A DNA stretch of 7,536 nucleotides, from assembly GCA_002398105.1 (NCBI GenBank), contig DHCD01000117.1, positions 1,041 through 8,576 of the forward strand. The letters are read 5' to 3'. This document shows positions 1-5,835 of the stretch, one piece after another. Numbering within the stretch: position 1 is the first letter of the stretch; the number at the start of each line of letters is the position of its first letter. Under the pieces are notes generated by a model. The model saw only the letters and a program-made list of their open reading frames with translations, was not told the origin of the DNA and ran no database searches. The DNA comes from Syntrophomonas sp. UBA4911. GTDB taxonomy: Bacteria > Bacillota > Syntrophomonadia > Syntrophomonadales > Syntrophomonadaceae. A program made the translations under genes and the position numbers.

Positions 1-43
1 CTTATTGAAGGCCCAGGGCTTAAAAGTGGACGCTTCCGCATGA
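1..43 (+). CDS. Possible 3' end of an unidentified plus-strand gene
   Basis: The frame starting at base 2 is open from the left edge and reads LLKAQGLKVDASA before a TGA at 41-43, 19 bases before the convergent comM stop. The composition (Leu/Lys/Ala, then a polar tail) would suit a protein C-terminus, and tail-to-tail packing is common. Thirteen codons are too few to identify a family, and other frames here are also open, so this is only a possibility. On the minus strand, an ATG at 39-41 just after comM opens a frame but has no ribosome binding site, so a downstream dprA-type partner cannot be shown. Confidence 0.25.
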   Translation, partial: LLKAQGLKVDASA

Positions 44-62
44 TTCGGCGTTTTGGGGGCGC

Positions 63-1589
63 TCAGTTTCTCCAGTACTTTCTATCCAGGCTTCTATATT
101 GCAGGGCTTCCCCCAAGTGCTGCAATTGAATATTATCGGCAGCCTCCATATCCGCAACAGTACGGGCTACCTTAAGAATCCGGTCGTAAGCCCGGGCACT
201 CATCTTCAGCTTGTCGAAGGCATTCTTTAAAAGCATTTCCGACTCGTCGTCCAGACGGCAGTATCTTTTTACCTCAGCCGGGCGCATCTGGGAATTGAGT
301 TTTATCTTATGGCGGGCAAAACGTTTTTTCTGCATCTCCCGGGCCCTGATTACTTTTTCCCGCATGGCCGCCGAACTCTCCCCCTGCCCCCGCTCCCGCA
401 GCTGTTCATAATTTACCCGGGGAACTTCGATATGCAGGTCCATCCGATCCAGGAGCGGTCCGCTGATACGGCCCAGGTATCTTTGAATCTGCAGCGGCGT
501 GCAGGTGCATTCCAGCTCCGAGCCCCAAAAACCACAGTTGCACGGATTCATGGCGGCGACCAGTAAAAAGTCGGCGGGATAGGTGTGGGTGGCCTGCGCC
601 CGGGCTACGGTCACCACTTTATCTTCCAGAGGCTGACGCAGAGCTTCCAGCACATCGCGGCTGAACTCGGGAAATTCATCCAGAAACAGGACTCCGTTCT
701 GGGCCAGGGAAATTTCCCCGGGCCGGGGGATGCGGCCTCCACCGATTATGCTGGCGGAAGAGGCATTTTTATGCGGAGCCCGGAAGGGATGGGTATCAAT
801 CAGCGGATGATCGGGGTTCAGCAGACCGGCTACGGAATAGATGCGGGTCGTTTCCAATACTTCAGCACGGGTCATTTCCGGCATGATCCCCGGCATACGC
901 CGGGCCAGCATGGTCTTGCCCCCTCCCGGGGGGCCGATCAGCAGGATATTATGGGAACCGGCCGCAGCCACCTGAATGCCCCGTTTAGCAGTTTCCTGGC
1001 CTTTTACCTCGGCAAAATCAGGTATACTGCCGCCTGCCGGTACCGTTTCATCACTGCTGGCGGGATCAAGTTCGGCACTTTTATCCAGATAAGCGCAGAC
1101 TTCCCGTAAATTACCGGCAGTCAATGAACGGACTTCGCTCACCAGAGAAGCTTCCTGACTATTACCCGGGGGGATGATAAAGGCACAGTCCGCAAGGGAC
1201 TTAAGCAATTCCAGACACATGGCCAGAACTCCGGGTACGGGGCGCAAGCTGCCGTCTAAGGACAATTCGCCGGCGAAGTACAGTCCCGGATCAAGGGGTT
1301 GTAATAATTGCTCAGATGCCAGCAGGATGCCCAGTGCAATGGCCAGATCAAAATGGCTGCCTTCTTTCTTGAGATCGGCCGGAGCTAAGTTAACGATAAT
1401 TTTACGGTTGGGAAATTCATAACCCGAGTTTTTGATCGCCGATTTGACTCTTTCCCGGGCTTCCTTCAAAGCGGCCTGGGCTAATCCTACCAGTATAAAA
1501 TCAGGCAGCCCGGTCATGAGATCGACTTCCACCTTTACCGCCTGGGCCTCTATCCCGGTTATTACTAACGTGTTCACCGTAGCCAGCAT
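63..1589 (-). CDS. comM: ComM/YifB family AAA+ ATPase (Mg chelatase-like)
   Basis: Complete 508-residue protein, the usual length for this family. Residues 1-170 form the N-terminal ChlI/Lon-like domain (VDLMTGLPDF, then VGLAQAALKEARERV, where most members have GLPDAAVKESRERV). The Mg-chelatase-type AAA+ module follows, with Walker A GPPGGGKT at 219-226, HPFRAPHKNASSASIIGGG at 267-285, Walker B GVLFLDE at 299-305, a cysteine cluster (C350, C352, C361, C363) and the RISGPLLDRMD region near 374-384. Residues ~410-508 are the Mg_chelatase C-terminal domain. ComM of Haemophilus and Vibrio is a hexameric helicase that promotes branch migration during natural transformation; in Firmicutes the role is less well defined, and it is not a true chelatase. 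The ATG at 1587-1589 is preceded by GGAG about 10 bases away and by an in-frame TGA at 1608-1610, so no longer form is possible from an upstream start. No following dprA is visible. Confidence 0.95.
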   Translation of the reverse strand: MLATVNTLVITGIEAQAVKVEVDLMTGLPDFILVGLAQAALKEARERVKSAIKNSGYEFPNRKIIVNLAPADLKKEGSHFDLAIALGILLASEQLLQPLDPGLYFAGELSLDGSLRPVPGVLAMCLELLKSLADCAFIIPPGNSQEASLVSEVRSLTAGNLREVCAYLDKSAELDPASSDETVPAGGSIPDFAEVKGQETAKRGIQVAAAGSHNILLIGPPGGGKTMLARRMPGIMPEMTRAEVLETTRIYSVAGLLNPDHPLIDTHPFRAPHKNASSASIIGGGRIPRPGEISLAQNGVLFLDEFPEFSRDVLEALRQPLEDKVVTVARAQATHTYPADFLLVAAMNPCNCGFWGSELECTCTPLQIQRYLGRISGPLLDRMDLHIEVPRVNYEQLRERGQGESSAAMREKVIRAREMQKKRFARHKIKLNSQMRPAEVKRYCRLDDESEMLLKNAFDKLKMSARAYDRILKVARTVADMEAADNIQLQHLGEALQYRSLDRKYWRN

Positions 1590-1644
1590 AGCGCTTCCAC
1601 TCCACCATCAATACTGCTATGGATTTCGCCAGATCATGTCCCAT
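1501..1644 (-). other. Strong ribosome binding site and short ORF upstream of comM
   Basis: On the minus strand an AAAAGGAGG (1647-1655) is a near-perfect Shine-Dalgarno sequence, 58 bases upstream of the comM start. ATG codons lie at 1642-1644 (only 2 bases away, too close) and 1635-1637 (9 bases away, ideal). The ideal one encodes only MIWRNP and stops; the close one opens a 47-codon frame that overlaps the first 89 bases of comM and ends at 1501. The 47-residue product (MGHDLAKSIAVLMVEWKRYA, then a Gly/Arg-rich tail) resembles no family I recognise. It may be a leader peptide coupled to comM translation, or a relic of a lost upstream gene. Confidence 0.2.
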
Positions 1645-1789
1645 ATCCTCCTTTTAAGGCCATATCAGAAAAATAATGGAGAAAATGTAGCCTGATGAGT
1701 TGGAGGCAAGAATCAGCTCCGAGGCCAGTTTTCTGCATAAAAGAGAGGGGGATGCAGATACTTAAGTAAACCGGAACTGGAGGTAAAGA
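1590..1789. other. Divergent intergenic region between comM and the ATPase remnant
   Basis: Apart from the ribosome binding sites described separately, this 200-base spacer shows no convincing gene. A 62-codon minus-strand frame at 1634-1822 lacks a family match and a ribosome binding site. I looked for sigma-A promoters on both strands and found only poorly spaced matches (for example TACATT on the minus strand near 1685-1690 without a good -35), so I call none. No strong hairpin or repeat was seen. Confidence 0.35.
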
Positions 1790-2557
1790 TTGTTTTTTAC
1801 AAGAATGGATCACCATTATCACTATTTACCGGGCCGGATCAGGATCTTTGTGCCTGAGCTTTACCGCAACCCTGCGCTATGCAAATCTCTGGAGCAAGAC
1901 CTGGCCGCCAGGCCCGCCTTGCGAGCGGCGCGCTGCAACCCTTTTACCGGCAGGGCCTTAATTATTTATGATGATAAAGGAGCGGCCCTGGAACAGATAC
2001 TTGAAGCTATTCATGATTTTCAAAAAGAACAAAATGAAAAGCGCCGTCCCTTACGCCGGGCCGAAACCAATGAGCCGGAAGATTTGCCTCTTGCCTGGCA
2101 AGGTTATCGGCTGATCGGGCTGTCCCTGGTGCTTGCGTACATCCTGCTGCGTCGGCTGCTGAAAAGAGGCTCTCCTCCGGCTCCGGCCTGGCTGTTTAAT
2201 CTCAGCGCAGCAACTATTATTGCAGGTTCATATCCCTTCTTCCGCAGCGGTTGGCAGAAGATGTCTTTCTTAAAGCATCCCGGCCATGATTTCTGGCTGG
2301 GCCTGGCCGGTTGTTCCTTATTGATCCTGCGCCGGGATTTATTAGGCTTTTTAACCCTTTATTGCGGTTATTTAAATGCTTATATCCAGGCCCGCGCCTT
2401 GAACCGGTCCGAACTGGAGCTGAAAAGAATTTTAGATCAGACTCTAACCCCGCAAAAATTACGCTTAGGAAATGAATCCCGGGGCTGTTTCCAAAAAGGA
2501 CAGCAGCTGCCGCCTATCGTTTCGGTTTGGCCCGGCTTTCCCAAGCCGGCGTTTTGA
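1790..2557 (+). pseudogene. 5' fragment of an HMA-type P-type ATPase
   Basis: Reading from TTG 1790 (GGAGG at 1779-1783, 6-base spacing; ATG 1805 would sit too far away), the product has 255 residues. Residues 10-75 look like the Cys-less HMA_2 domain (YLPGRIRIFVPELYRNPAL, then NPFTGRALIIYDD), with no CxxC metal site. Residues ~105-200 hold hydrophobic helices, including AATIIAGSYPFFRSGWQ and GLAGCSLLILRRDLLGFL, matching the first membrane segments of HMA_2-bearing P1B ATPases. After about residue 220 the similarity fades. The expected actuator domain (TGES), later membrane helices and CPC motif never appear; instead the frame runs through the next fragment's coding sequence out of frame and stops at 2557. 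I read this as the head of a transporter gene broken by an internal deletion with loss of frame. Transported ion unknown. A stand-alone HMA/membrane protein is the less likely alternative. Confidence 0.7.
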
Positions 2558-2979
2558 TCAAAGATTTGCGCAGCCTGCAGATTTTGAAGGACAGTGATAC
2601 CATACTCTTCGATAAAACCGGTACCCTCACCGGGAACCGCTCCCTGGTAAGCGACGTTTTGCCGGTCCAGCCGGAATACTCGGCGGAGGAAATTATTCGC
2701 CTCTCGGCCGCCTGTGAAGGCCAGATCGAACACCCGGCAGGCCGCTCGCTTCTGGAACATGCCCAGGCCCAAGATATTCCCCTTCCCGATTCGCAATGGC
2801 AGCAGATTTTTGTCGGCCAGGGAGTCAGAGGTGAAGTGGAAGGCCGGCAAATCCGGGTGGGTAATCGACGTTTCATGAAGCTGGAAGGCATATCGCTGAA
2901 GCAAGCAGCCTATAAAAGCAGGCGCTTAAAACACCTGGGGCATATTAAGCCCATGATCGGTAATAGCGACTGTTTTTAA
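2485..2979 (+). pseudogene. P-type ATPase phosphorylation/nucleotide-binding domain fragment
   Basis: This frame follows a TGA at 2473-2475 and has no ATG with a ribosome binding site; the first usable codons are CTG 2485 or TTG 2527. Counting from TTG 2527, it reads GVLIKD (8-13), then TILFDKTGTLTG (25-36) with phospho-acceptor D29 (codon 2611-2613), the P1B-type HP pair H69-P70 in QIEHPAGRSLL, a GQGV nucleotide-loop motif (~97-100) and RQIRVGNRRF (107-116). These are the start of the P domain and most of the N domain of a heavy-metal ATPase. The expected second half of the P domain (TGD, GDGxND) and last two helices are absent. ATPase-like sequence ends around KHLG (to ~2940), after which the DNA belongs to an antisense PHP gene and the frame runs on to 2979. 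It is the tail of the same broken gene as the fragment at 1790-2557, in a different frame. It cannot pump ions. Confidence 0.75.
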
Positions 2980-3075
2980 TCCTTTTTCGGCGGCTGCGGT
3001 CATGATTTCTTTAATAGTGCTGTAGCCATGGCCGCTGGCTATAGTGTGCACATGTAAATCAGCTTCGAGTTTCAT
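2926..3075 (-). pseudogene. Truncated PHP-domain phosphoesterase (N-terminal 45-49 codons)
   Basis: The minus strand from ATG 3073-3075 encodes 49 residues: MKLEADLHVHTIASGHGYST, a helix (KEIMTAAAEKGLK), then TVAITDHGLNMP and QVF before TAA at 2926-2928. DLHxHT with its HxH pair and the ITDHG motif are the first two metal-site motifs of PHP phosphoesterases (YcdX/histidinol-phosphatase-like), and the S/G-H-GYSTIKE stretch is typical of the YcdX-type branch. Full family members are about 240 residues, so roughly four fifths is missing. Homology ends at MP (about 2938-2943), where the sequence switches to the P-type ATPase remnant on the other strand. The ribosome binding site AAAGGAGGTGA (3083-3093) is perfect, so a short peptide may still be made, but it lacks most of the catalytic metal ligands. 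Either a real deletion end or an assembly join. Confidence 0.8.
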
Positions 3076-3082
3076 TTCTTTT

Positions 3083-3093
3083 TCACCTCCTTT
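3083..3093 (-). promoter_or_regulatory. Consensus ribosome binding site of the PHP fragment
   Basis: Read on the minus strand, AAAGGAGGTGA matches the full anti-Shine-Dalgarno complement, with the GGTGA end 7 bases from ATG 3075. It fixes the start of the truncated PHP gene and shows that its 5' end is preserved while its 3' end is gone. Confidence 0.75.
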
Positions 3094-3159
3094 GCACTTT
3101 ATTTTAAACCCTCAGTTTTAAATTAATTCAGTCTTCAGGTTAAATTTAGGTAAAAAATA

Positions 3160-3264
3160 ATGCCGCCGGCTGTGAAGCTGAAAATAATTGTCCCAAGCCT
3201 GTACCCCTGCCCCCAGGGTACGAAATTTTTACCGGGAGGAAAGCTTTTCTTTAAAAAAATTTAA
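3160..3264 (+). CDS. Possible 34-residue small ORF in the intergenic region
   Basis: ATG 3160 to TAA 3262 encodes MPPAVKLKIIVPSLYPCPQG followed by TKFLPGGKLFFKKI. A weak TTTAGG lies 8-9 bases upstream. The peptide is basic with a hydrophobic stretch and matches no family I recognise. The hairpin at 3201-3221 lies inside it, so it could be a leader peptide of an attenuator-like element ahead of the glycosyltransferase operon, or simply a chance frame. The best promoter candidate for the operon lies downstream, which argues against a leader role from that promoter. Confidence 0.2.
   Translation: MPPAVKLKIIVPSLYPCPQGTKFLPGGKLFFKKI
3201..3221 (+). terminator. GC-rich hairpin followed by a short T run
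   Basis: GTACC-C-CTG (3201-3209) pairs with CAGGGTAC (3214-3221): eight base pairs with one bulged C and a CCCC tetraloop. Five Ts follow at 3226-3230 after a GAAA gap. This fits a weak intrinsic terminator on the plus strand, placed before the operon's candidate promoter, and could insulate the operon from upstream read-through. The gap before the T run is not ideal, so an operator or RNA regulatory hairpin is also possible. On the minus strand it would lie in the leader region of the PHP fragment, without a T run. Confidence 0.35.
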
Positions 3265-3290
3265 TACTTCCCTGCTATCATAACTATAAT
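3261..3290 (+). promoter_or_regulatory. Candidate sigma-A promoter of the glycosyltransferase operon
   Basis: A perfect TATAAT -10 box lies at 3285-3290. The best -35 with workable spacing is TTAATA at 3261-3266 (four of six consensus bases, 18-base spacer). The predicted start of transcription near 3297 gives a leader of about 55 bases before the ATG at 3352. The surroundings are AT-rich, which supports a promoter but also makes chance -10 matches more likely. Confidence 0.4.
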
Positions 3291-3351
3291 ACAAAGCATT
3301 AATCTCATTTTCCCGGCAGGAGAAAGGCCAGAATATGAGGAGTTTTTGATT

Positions 3352-4605
3352 ATGAATTCTTTCTCCCTCCATAGATATAAAAACAAGGCCGGCGCAGAGG
3401 GCAATAAGTCATCATACCAGATCGGCCGGTCGGATTTTATAGACCGGACCCGGCCTGATCTTCCCACCGTGCTCATATTGAGCGCCGGCTTCGGCAATGG
3501 TCATTCTTCGGCTGCCCGGGCCTTGCGGGAGTCGCTTCTTTCCCTGGACCCCGGCTTGCATGTGGTGATCCTGGATTTGCTGAATATACTCAGCCCGGCA
3601 ATCAGCCCCGGTCTGTACGCCACCTACCAACTGATGGTCAATAAAGCCGGGGGCGTCTATAATTATTTCTACAATCGCAAGCAGCGGGGCCGTGACATAT
3701 TGACCAGCCGGCCCTTCCGCCACCTGTTCCTGCCCCGGCTTTTGGATCTAACCGAGAAGCTGAACCCCGGGATCATAATATCCACTTTTCCCCTGTGCGC
3801 CTGTTACGCTTCCTATCTGAAGACTTTTTTCCTGCCCCACTTGCGTCTGGTTACCTGTATTACCGACGTGGTTCACCAGAGGGAGTGGATTCATCCGGGA
3901 GTTGACCTCTATCTGGTGGCCAACCCGGAAATAAAGGAACAATTGATCAGACTGGGGGTGCGGCCTAGCCGGGTGTGTGCCACCGGAATCCCGGTTGGCC
4001 GCGAATTTCTGCAATCATCGTCCCCGGTTGCCGATTTACGGCCTTACCGGCTGCACCCGGACCATCGTTTCCTTCTTATTATGGGCGGAGGCGGCGGCAA
4101 CCTGCCCGAGGACCTGGAATTCTATCACTGGCTGAATGAATTGCCCGGCGTAACCAGTCTGGCTCTTTGCGGGGCCAATACCCGATTGCTGAAAAAATTA
4201 AAAAAAATCGAAAATGCAGCAGGGCTGCGCTGCTGCGGATTCAGTCATGACGTGCCTGCCCTGATGAAAAAAGCGGATCTGCTGGTCACCCGGGCGGGAG
4301 GAATAACTGTTTTCGAAGCTATTGCTTCGACTCTGCCCCTGATAATCTACAACCCGCAGATGGGCCAGGAACTGCAAAACAGCAGTTATGTAGTAAAACG
4401 GGGATTGGGGAAAGCGGCCTTTACCCTTGAAGATCTGCGCCACTGGATATCCTATTGCCTTTCCGATCCCACCGCGCTGAACCAATTTATAAGCAATCTG
4501 CAACGGGAGCGGGAAAGAATGCAATGGGAACAAATACCTTTGCATCTGCTGTCCTTGCTTCATCAAAACGGTGACAATCACAGACAAAACAGGAGGTCGG
4601 GATGA
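3352..4605 (+). CDS. MGDG synthase/UgtP-like glycosyltransferase (GT28 family)
   Basis: 417 residues from ATG 3352; GAGGAG at 3337-3342 is 9 bases away, which favours this start over an in-frame TTG at 3346 only 3 bases from it. Residues ~38-210 are an MGDG_synth-type N-terminal domain: VLILSAGFGNGHSSAARAL (40-58), the LNPGIIISTFPL strand (137-148) and TDVVHQREWIHPGVDLYLVA (171-190), then ATGIPV (210-215). Residues ~240-400 are the GT28 UDP-sugar-binding half: IMGGGGGNL (243-251), GFSHDVPALMKKADLLVTRA (296-315), GGITVFEAIASTLPL (316-330) and PQMGQELQNS (335-344). Known relatives are B. subtilis UgtP (glucosyl-diacylglycerol) and plant MGDG synthase, which act on a lipid acceptor at the cytoplasmic membrane face; B. 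subtilis YkoN is a closer contextual parallel. Sugar and acceptor here are unknown. The first ~35 residues are a variable polar extension. Its stop overlaps the next gene's start (ATGA), so it heads an operon. Confidence 0.88.
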   Translation: MNSFSLHRYKNKAGAEGNKSSYQIGRSDFIDRTRPDLPTVLILSAGFGNGHSSAARALRESLLSLDPGLHVVILDLLNILSPAISPGLYATYQLMVNKAGGVYNYFYNRKQRGRDILTSRPFRHLFLPRLLDLTEKLNPGIIISTFPLCACYASYLKTFFLPHLRLVTCITDVVHQREWIHPGVDLYLVANPEIKEQLIRLGVRPSRVCATGIPVGREFLQSSSPVADLRPYRLHPDHRFLLIMGGGGGNLPEDLEFYHWLNELPGVTSLALCGANTRLLKKLKKIENAAGLRCCGFSHDVPALMKKADLLVTRAGGITVFEAIASTLPLIIYNPQMGQELQNSSYVVKRGLGKAAFTLEDLRHWISYCLSDPTALNQFISNLQRERERMQWEQIPLHLLSLLHQNGDNHRQNRRSG

Positions 4606-5831
4606 TGCTTATTATGATGTTTATTCTGGGATCCGTAGTACTGCTTTATTTTCTGCTTCCCAATCTGTATGCCCGGCATTGCTCTCCCCGGGTGATAAGG
4701 AAATTGCCGGATTCGCCCACCCAAATAGCCTTGACCTTTGACGACGGTCCGGACCCGCTTTATACCCCCCGGCTGCTGGATCTCCTGCGAGCAATGGAAG
4801 TAAAGGCCAGTTTTTTTCTGGTAGCCGAGAGAGCCTGGCACAATCCTGACCTGGTCCGGCGCATTGTTTATGACGGGCATGACGTCGGCCTGCATTCCTT
4901 AAGTCACCGCCCCGCCTGGCTGTTCTCCCCACGGCAAACCTGGCTGGATCTTGCCCGTTCAGTCATGATTTTCAAAGAACTGGACCTGCCGGTTGTTTTT
5001 TATCGTCCTCCCTGGGGCCTCTTTAATCTTTGCACCCAGTTGTTCAGTTCCAGGCAAGGCTTAAAGACAATATTGTGGAACGTGGAGGCCCACGATTGGA
5101 GCCGGCAGGCTTCGGTGGAAAGCATCAGCGCTGCGCTGGCAGGCAAGGTTAAAGCCGCCGCTGTTATCTTACTGCACGACAGCGGCGGCGCGCCGGAAGC
5201 TCCGGGCAGGACCTTGCAGGCATTGCAGGAAATTATTCCCCAATTCAAGCAGAAAGGCCTAGAGTTCGTTACCCTGAGCCAGGGATTGGGCCTGGAAAAA
5301 ACACCGTCCGGCGGGAAAATGCTTATCGGAAAGTTGATAAAAAGTATGGACCGCCGGCTGGTAAATCATACTGAATGGAAGGTACTCAACTCTTCCCCCG
5401 ACCGGTTGCTGCGGGTAGACGTATATCCCTATCGGGGAACCTCGCTGGCAATATCCCCTCAGGTGAGCCTTAAGCGCGGAGACATGATGGCGGAACTGCA
5501 CATCAATAACCAGGTTGTGCCGGCTCATCTTCCGCCCCGCAAGATTCTGGTTTTATTGCGCCGGGAACTCGACGCTCTGGCCGCGTCTGTACAAACGGAA
5601 GAATCTTTACGCCAGGTAAAAGTGGTTTACGCCCTAACCCTTTTTCATCCCTGGCTGCTCCGGGAAGGTTTTACGGTTCGGCCCATAGAAGGCAGGATCA
5701 GACGTTGGGCCTTGTCGGGGTGGGAGAATCTTTTAAGACAAAGCTATACCGGCAAGGATACGGCCGGATGGAGAGAAGCGCAGGAATGCTGGATCAGCCG
5801 GGAAAAGCTGATGCAGAGAACCGCCGGTTAA
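4602..5831 (+). CDS. Membrane-anchored polysaccharide deacetylase with YkoP-like C-terminal domain
   Basis: 409 residues. GGAGG at 4592-4596 serves adjacent ATGs at 4602 (5 bases) and 4605 (8 bases); either may be used, both overlapping or abutting the previous stop. Residues 1-20 form a hydrophobic signal anchor (FILGSVVLLYFLLPNLY), predicting an extracytoplasmic enzyme. The NodB (carbohydrate esterase 4) fold covers ~38-225 with all motifs: TFDDGPD (45-51; catalytic base D47 and metal ligand D48), HSLSH (98-102; metal ligands H98, H102), RPPWG (135-139), an EAHDW motif (162-166) and LLHDSGG (190-196; H192). It should remove N- or O-acetyl groups from a glycan or glycolipid. Residues ~240-405 are a second domain, separated by a Gly/Pro linker, that resembles the stand-alone YkoP of B. 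subtilis, itself of unknown function; this assignment is from memory of the family and is less certain. Translationally coupled to the glycosyltransferase, suggesting a shared substrate. Confidence 0.85.
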   Translation: MMLIMMFILGSVVLLYFLLPNLYARHCSPRVIRKLPDSPTQIALTFDDGPDPLYTPRLLDLLRAMEVKASFFLVAERAWHNPDLVRRIVYDGHDVGLHSLSHRPAWLFSPRQTWLDLARSVMIFKELDLPVVFYRPPWGLFNLCTQLFSSRQGLKTILWNVEAHDWSRQASVESISAALAGKVKAAAVILLHDSGGAPEAPGRTLQALQEIIPQFKQKGLEFVTLSQGLGLEKTPSGGKMLIGKLIKSMDRRLVNHTEWKVLNSSPDRLLRVDVYPYRGTSLAISPQVSLKRGDMMAELHINNQVVPAHLPPRKILVLLRRELDALAASVQTEESLRQVKVVYALTLFHPWLLREGFTVRPIEGRIRRWALSGWENLLRQSYTGKDTAGWREAQECWISREKLMQRTAG

Positions 5832-5835
5832 AACT

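Noticed and set aside
309..1109. Long plus-strand frames antisense to comM (for example 309-566 and 585-1109)
   Set aside because: They lie opposite a clear, full-length conserved gene, have low-complexity composition and no ribosome binding sites; they are mirror frames of comM codon use.
1634..1822. 62-codon minus-strand frame covering the comM/ATPase spacer
   Set aside because: No ribosome binding site at its start, no recognisable family, and it overlaps the better supported start of the ATPase remnant.
2437..2904. Minus-strand frames of 125-155 codons opposite the ATPase fragment
   Set aside because: They are antisense to the DKTGT/HP-containing segment, whose plus-strand reading is clearly the coding one.
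1790..2979. Programmed frameshift joining the two ATPase fragments into a working pump
   Set aside because: A frameshift could join the frames but would not restore the missing actuator domain, CPC helix and C-terminal half of the P domain.
4198..4932. Minus-strand frames opposite the glycosyltransferase and deacetylase genes
   Set aside because: Both plus-strand genes have complete family motifs and coupled starts; the antisense frames lack starts with ribosome binding sites and family features.
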